From Gammaproteobacteria bacterium (GTDB taxonomy: Bacteria; Pseudomonadota; Gammaproteobacteria; Eutrophobiales; Eutrophobiaceae), in assembly GCA_016198885.1 (NCBI GenBank), contig JACQHV010000248.1:1-7159 (forward strand): DNA of 7,159 nucleotides. The letters are read 5' to 3'. A program made the position numbers and the translations under genes. Shown here in pieces: positions 6,615-7,159 of this stretch. Under the pieces are notes generated by a model. The model saw only the letters and a program-made list of their open reading frames with translations, was not told the origin of the DNA and made no database searches. Numbering within the stretch: position 1 is the stretch's first letter; every line of letters begins with the position of its first letter.

Positions 6615-7001
6615 ATGAGTCATATACCCGAGGATCTTAAATACTCTCTATCGCATACCTGGTGCGAAATACAGGATAACGGTCTGATCCGGGTCGGCAT
6701 CACAGATCATGCGCAGGGAGAGCTGGGTGATATTGTATTTGTTGAACTCCCCGAAGTAGAGAAAAACTTTGCGGCAGGGGAAGAATGTGCCGTTGTTGAA
6801 TCGGTAAAATCCGCCTCAGACATCTATTGTCCAGTCAGTGGAGACATTGTCGAAGTAAATAGTGATCTGGAAGATACACCTGAGAAGATTAATTCAGATC
6901 CTTATGGAGATGGCTGGATATTCATGTTAAGGCCGGTTGATGAAATGGAGCTGGAAGATCTGATAGACGCCAGCGCATATTATGAATTAATCAAAGAGTA
7001 G
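6615..7001 (+). CDS. gcvH: Glycine cleavage system H protein
   Basis: GcvH is the lipoyl-carrying shuttle protein of the glycine cleavage complex. Its lipoamide arm takes the aminomethyl group from the P protein, presents it to the T protein and is reoxidised by the L protein. It can also serve as an octanoyl or lipoyl carrier in lipoate assembly. The 128-residue length is standard. The whole fold is recognisable: an N-terminal LKYSLSHTW, then VGITDHAQGELGDIVFVELP (28-46), and the lipoylation loop VVESVKSASDIYCPVSG with K65 as the attachment lysine. The conserved tail INSDPYGDGWIF and LIDASAYYELI follows. It fits ordinary GcvH better than the sulfur-oxidation LbpA type. The genes for T and P proteins are not adjacent here. 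The ribosome site is poor (AAGA at 6604-6607). It is followed 9 bases later by tpx, so the two are probably co-transcribed, apart from the iron transport block upstream. Confidence 0.95.
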   Translation: MSHIPEDLKYSLSHTWCEIQDNGLIRVGITDHAQGELGDIVFVELPEVEKNFAAGEECAVVESVKSASDIYCPVSGDIVEVNSDLEDTPEKINSDPYGDGWIFMLRPVDEMELEDLIDASAYYELIKE

Positions 7002-7006
7002 GAGAT
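7002..7006 (+). promoter_or_regulatory. Ribosome binding site of tpx
   Basis: GGAGA, which with the overlapping gcvH stop codon reads TAGGAGA, lies 4-5 bases before the ATG at 7011. It is the strongest Shine-Dalgarno match in the window and supports that start. Confidence 0.6.
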
Positions 7007-7010
7007 TAAA

Positions 7011-7159
7011 ATGGCGACGATAACCTTGAAGGGCAACAAGATTAGTACCAATGGAACACTGCCAAAAGTGGGCAGCAAGGCCCCGGATTTTGTCCTGGTG
7101 GATGGTGATCTGAATAATGTCACCCTCGATTCATATAAGGGGAAAAAGAAGCTGTTAAA
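7011..7159 (+). CDS. tpx: Thiol peroxidase Tpx, N-terminal fragment (runs off window)
   Basis: Tpx is an atypical two-cysteine peroxiredoxin that reduces hydrogen peroxide and organic or lipid hydroperoxides using thioredoxin. Only the first 49 residues are inside the window, with the frame open to the end. They follow the E. coli Tpx pattern: a beta-hairpin start TITLKGNKISTNG, then LPKVGSKAPDFVLV, DLNNVTLDSYKGKKKLL. The peroxidatic and resolving cysteines lie downstream and cannot be checked. It sits 9 bases after gcvH with a good Shine-Dalgarno and probably shares its transcript. The fragment could in principle belong to another peroxiredoxin, but the N-terminal hairpin is typical of Tpx. 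Confidence 0.85.
   Translation, partial: MATITLKGNKISTNGTLPKVGSKAPDFVLVDGDLNNVTLDSYKGKKKLL

Noticed and set aside
6615..7001. LbpA-type lipoate-binding protein of sulfur oxidation instead of GcvH
   Set aside because: The sequence follows ordinary GcvH throughout, including the N-terminal and C-terminal signatures, and no sHdr genes are nearby.

Overview
The window reads as one strand of a Gram-negative chromosome, most likely from a gammaproteobacterium. The evidence is an outer-membrane beta-barrel porin ending in Phe, Sec signal peptides on the periplasmic proteins, a complete Fbp/Fut-type ferric-iron ABC transporter, a GcvH of ordinary bacterial type and a Tpx resembling the E. coli enzyme. 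No gene gives the genus. All eight genes lie on the + strand. There are no RNA genes, insertion sequences, CRISPR arrays or other mobile elements, and no gene-free stretch exceeds 100 bases.

Positions 68-6518 hold six closely packed genes. In order they are a porin with an N-terminal coiled coil, an exported FMN-binding protein with a covalent-flavin attachment motif, a two-helix PepSY-type membrane protein, a periplasmic Fe(III)-binding protein (fbpA), a fused two-half permease (fbpB) and an ATPase (fbpC). Two of the junctions overlap (1969-1972 and 5469-5485) and two others are about 15 bases. The 56-base gap before fbpA is the only place inside the block where a second promoter could fit. 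My reading is an iron-acquisition operon: the porin admits iron, the flavoprotein and PepSY protein move electrons at the inner membrane or in the periplasm (perhaps to reduce ferric iron or free it from chelators), and FbpABC imports it. The transporter part is well supported by sequence. The link between the redox pair and iron is inference from gene order.

Positions 6519-6614 are a short AT-rich spacer holding a perfect 8-1-8 inverted repeat (6532-6548). It partly resembles a Fur box and could also act as a weak terminator. It separates the transport block from a second unit: gcvH, the lipoyl carrier protein of glycine cleavage, followed 9 bases later by the start of tpx (thiol peroxidase), which runs off the window end.

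Most of the content is recognisable. The part most worth following up is the coupling of a flavinylated-protein/PepSY pair and a coiled-coil porin to a ferric ABC transporter.
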